Made by a program: the position numbers and the translations under genes | Shown: positions 63,682 through 64,000 of the stretch, piece after piece | Layout of the letters: each line of letters opens with the position of its first letter | Numbering within the stretch: the stretch's first letter is position 1 | From: JAPPHA01 sp963662815 | Lineage (GTDB): Bacteria > Pseudomonadota > Alphaproteobacteria > Rhodobacterales > Rhodobacteraceae | NCBI GenBank assembly: GCA_963662815.2 | Contig: CAXXWA010000009.1 | Coordinates: 1 to 64,000 of the forward strand | Reading direction: 5' to 3' | Length of the DNA stretch: 64,000 nt | Notes under the pieces: model-generated | Told to the model about the DNA's origin: nothing | The model's input: the letters and a program-made list of their open reading frames with translations, nothing else | Databases searched by the model: none

Positions 63682-64000
63682 AAAACAGTCAGGGCTGTCG
63701 GGATTGTCGGCGTGTAGCTGCCTGGACGGGCCGGAAGACGGCGTCGCGTCCAACGCCGGTCTCCGAAGGCGCCGACGCCCTGGCATCGAGGCGATCGAGG
63801 GTTGCATCCCGGACGCCTGACTCCGGGCAGGGCAAAGTCATCAAGACGCTGCAGGGGTCGTCGGCGGTGCGTGTTGTCGGCCGGGATTGGATTTCACTCA
63901 ACTGCCGGCGTTGAGCCGGCCCTCGAGAAGAAACCGCGCCCCATTTCGGGAGGAGCGCCCGGTTCCACGCATATGCGGCAATCCCCGATCGATCCCGAAA
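63682..64000. other. window end without a recognised gene
   Basis: About 320 bases follow the DUF1513 gene. No motif or clear terminator was seen. Confidence 0.4.

Noticed and set aside
1..64000. CRISPR array, tRNA or rRNA genes, or a prophage
   Set aside because: No regular spaced repeats, no T-loop/anticodon pattern that I could confirm, no rRNA text and no phage structural genes were seen.

Overview
The window looks like a GC-rich alphaproteobacterial chromosome segment. This rests on the smpB-dapA-slt order, a MnmD gene split from its FAD partner, an imelysin/di-haem/imelysin/DUF1513 iron block and a wealth of methylated-amine genes, as in Rhodobacterales and Rhodospirillales. Several housekeeping genes (dapA, the yhhQ-type transporter) carry single-base indels at short homopolymers, so either decay or sequence error is present. 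No rRNA, tRNA or CRISPR array was recognised.

Layout. 1-14.9 kb is core: a partial class III aminotransferase, arfB, a queuosine-precursor transporter, a sulfurtransferase, smpB, dapA, slt, mnmD and its FAD partner, an MFS carrier, zapE, mltB, a squalene/phytoene synthase and ispH. 15.0-21.2 kb is a graveyard: a decayed type I restriction hsdR, a FitAB-like toxin-antitoxin pair, AbrB/PIN remnants, a VbhA antitoxin with a truncated Fic toxin, and two IS30-family 3' ends. 21.3-24.3 kb returns to ordinary genes (cytochrome c, DUF2064, dapE, rluA).

24.3-31.6 kb is a leftward operon for methylated amines. It holds a cupin-XRE regulator with a clear palindromic operator, a GFA-family protein, two dimethylglycine-dehydrogenase-like FAD/GcvT enzymes, a homocysteine (betaine?) methyltransferase and a PNPOx-fold protein. 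31.7-38.1 kb is accessory DNA: a possible group II intron trace, a RelE-type toxin stump, two IS30 copies, a Phd/PemK-like pair and a VapBC pair.

38.2-52.2 kb is the most interesting stretch. A short-chain-dehydrogenase-fold protein carries both sequence signatures of halohydrin dehalogenases. Beside it a LacI regulator, with a CG-centred palindrome in its divergent promoter region, faces a DUF1989-GcvT fusion enzyme coupled to a complete quaternary-amine-type ABC importer. A second importer of the same type follows a LysR regulator and an L-cysteate sulfo-lyase/D-cysteine desulfhydrase-like enzyme. Both permeases have long N-terminal extensions. Together the region could import methylated N- or S-containing osmolytes, demethylate them onto folate or homocysteine, and perhaps process a halogenated or epoxide compound. 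That joint role is inference.

53.1-63.7 kb is an iron island: an Fe-siderophore-type ABC importer, a small ORF overlapping hemP, a Cys-rich unknown, two imelysins, a di-haem oxidoreductase and a DUF1513 protein. Between the first imelysin and the di-haem gene lie eroded bacterioferritin-associated ferredoxin and bacterioferritin genes.
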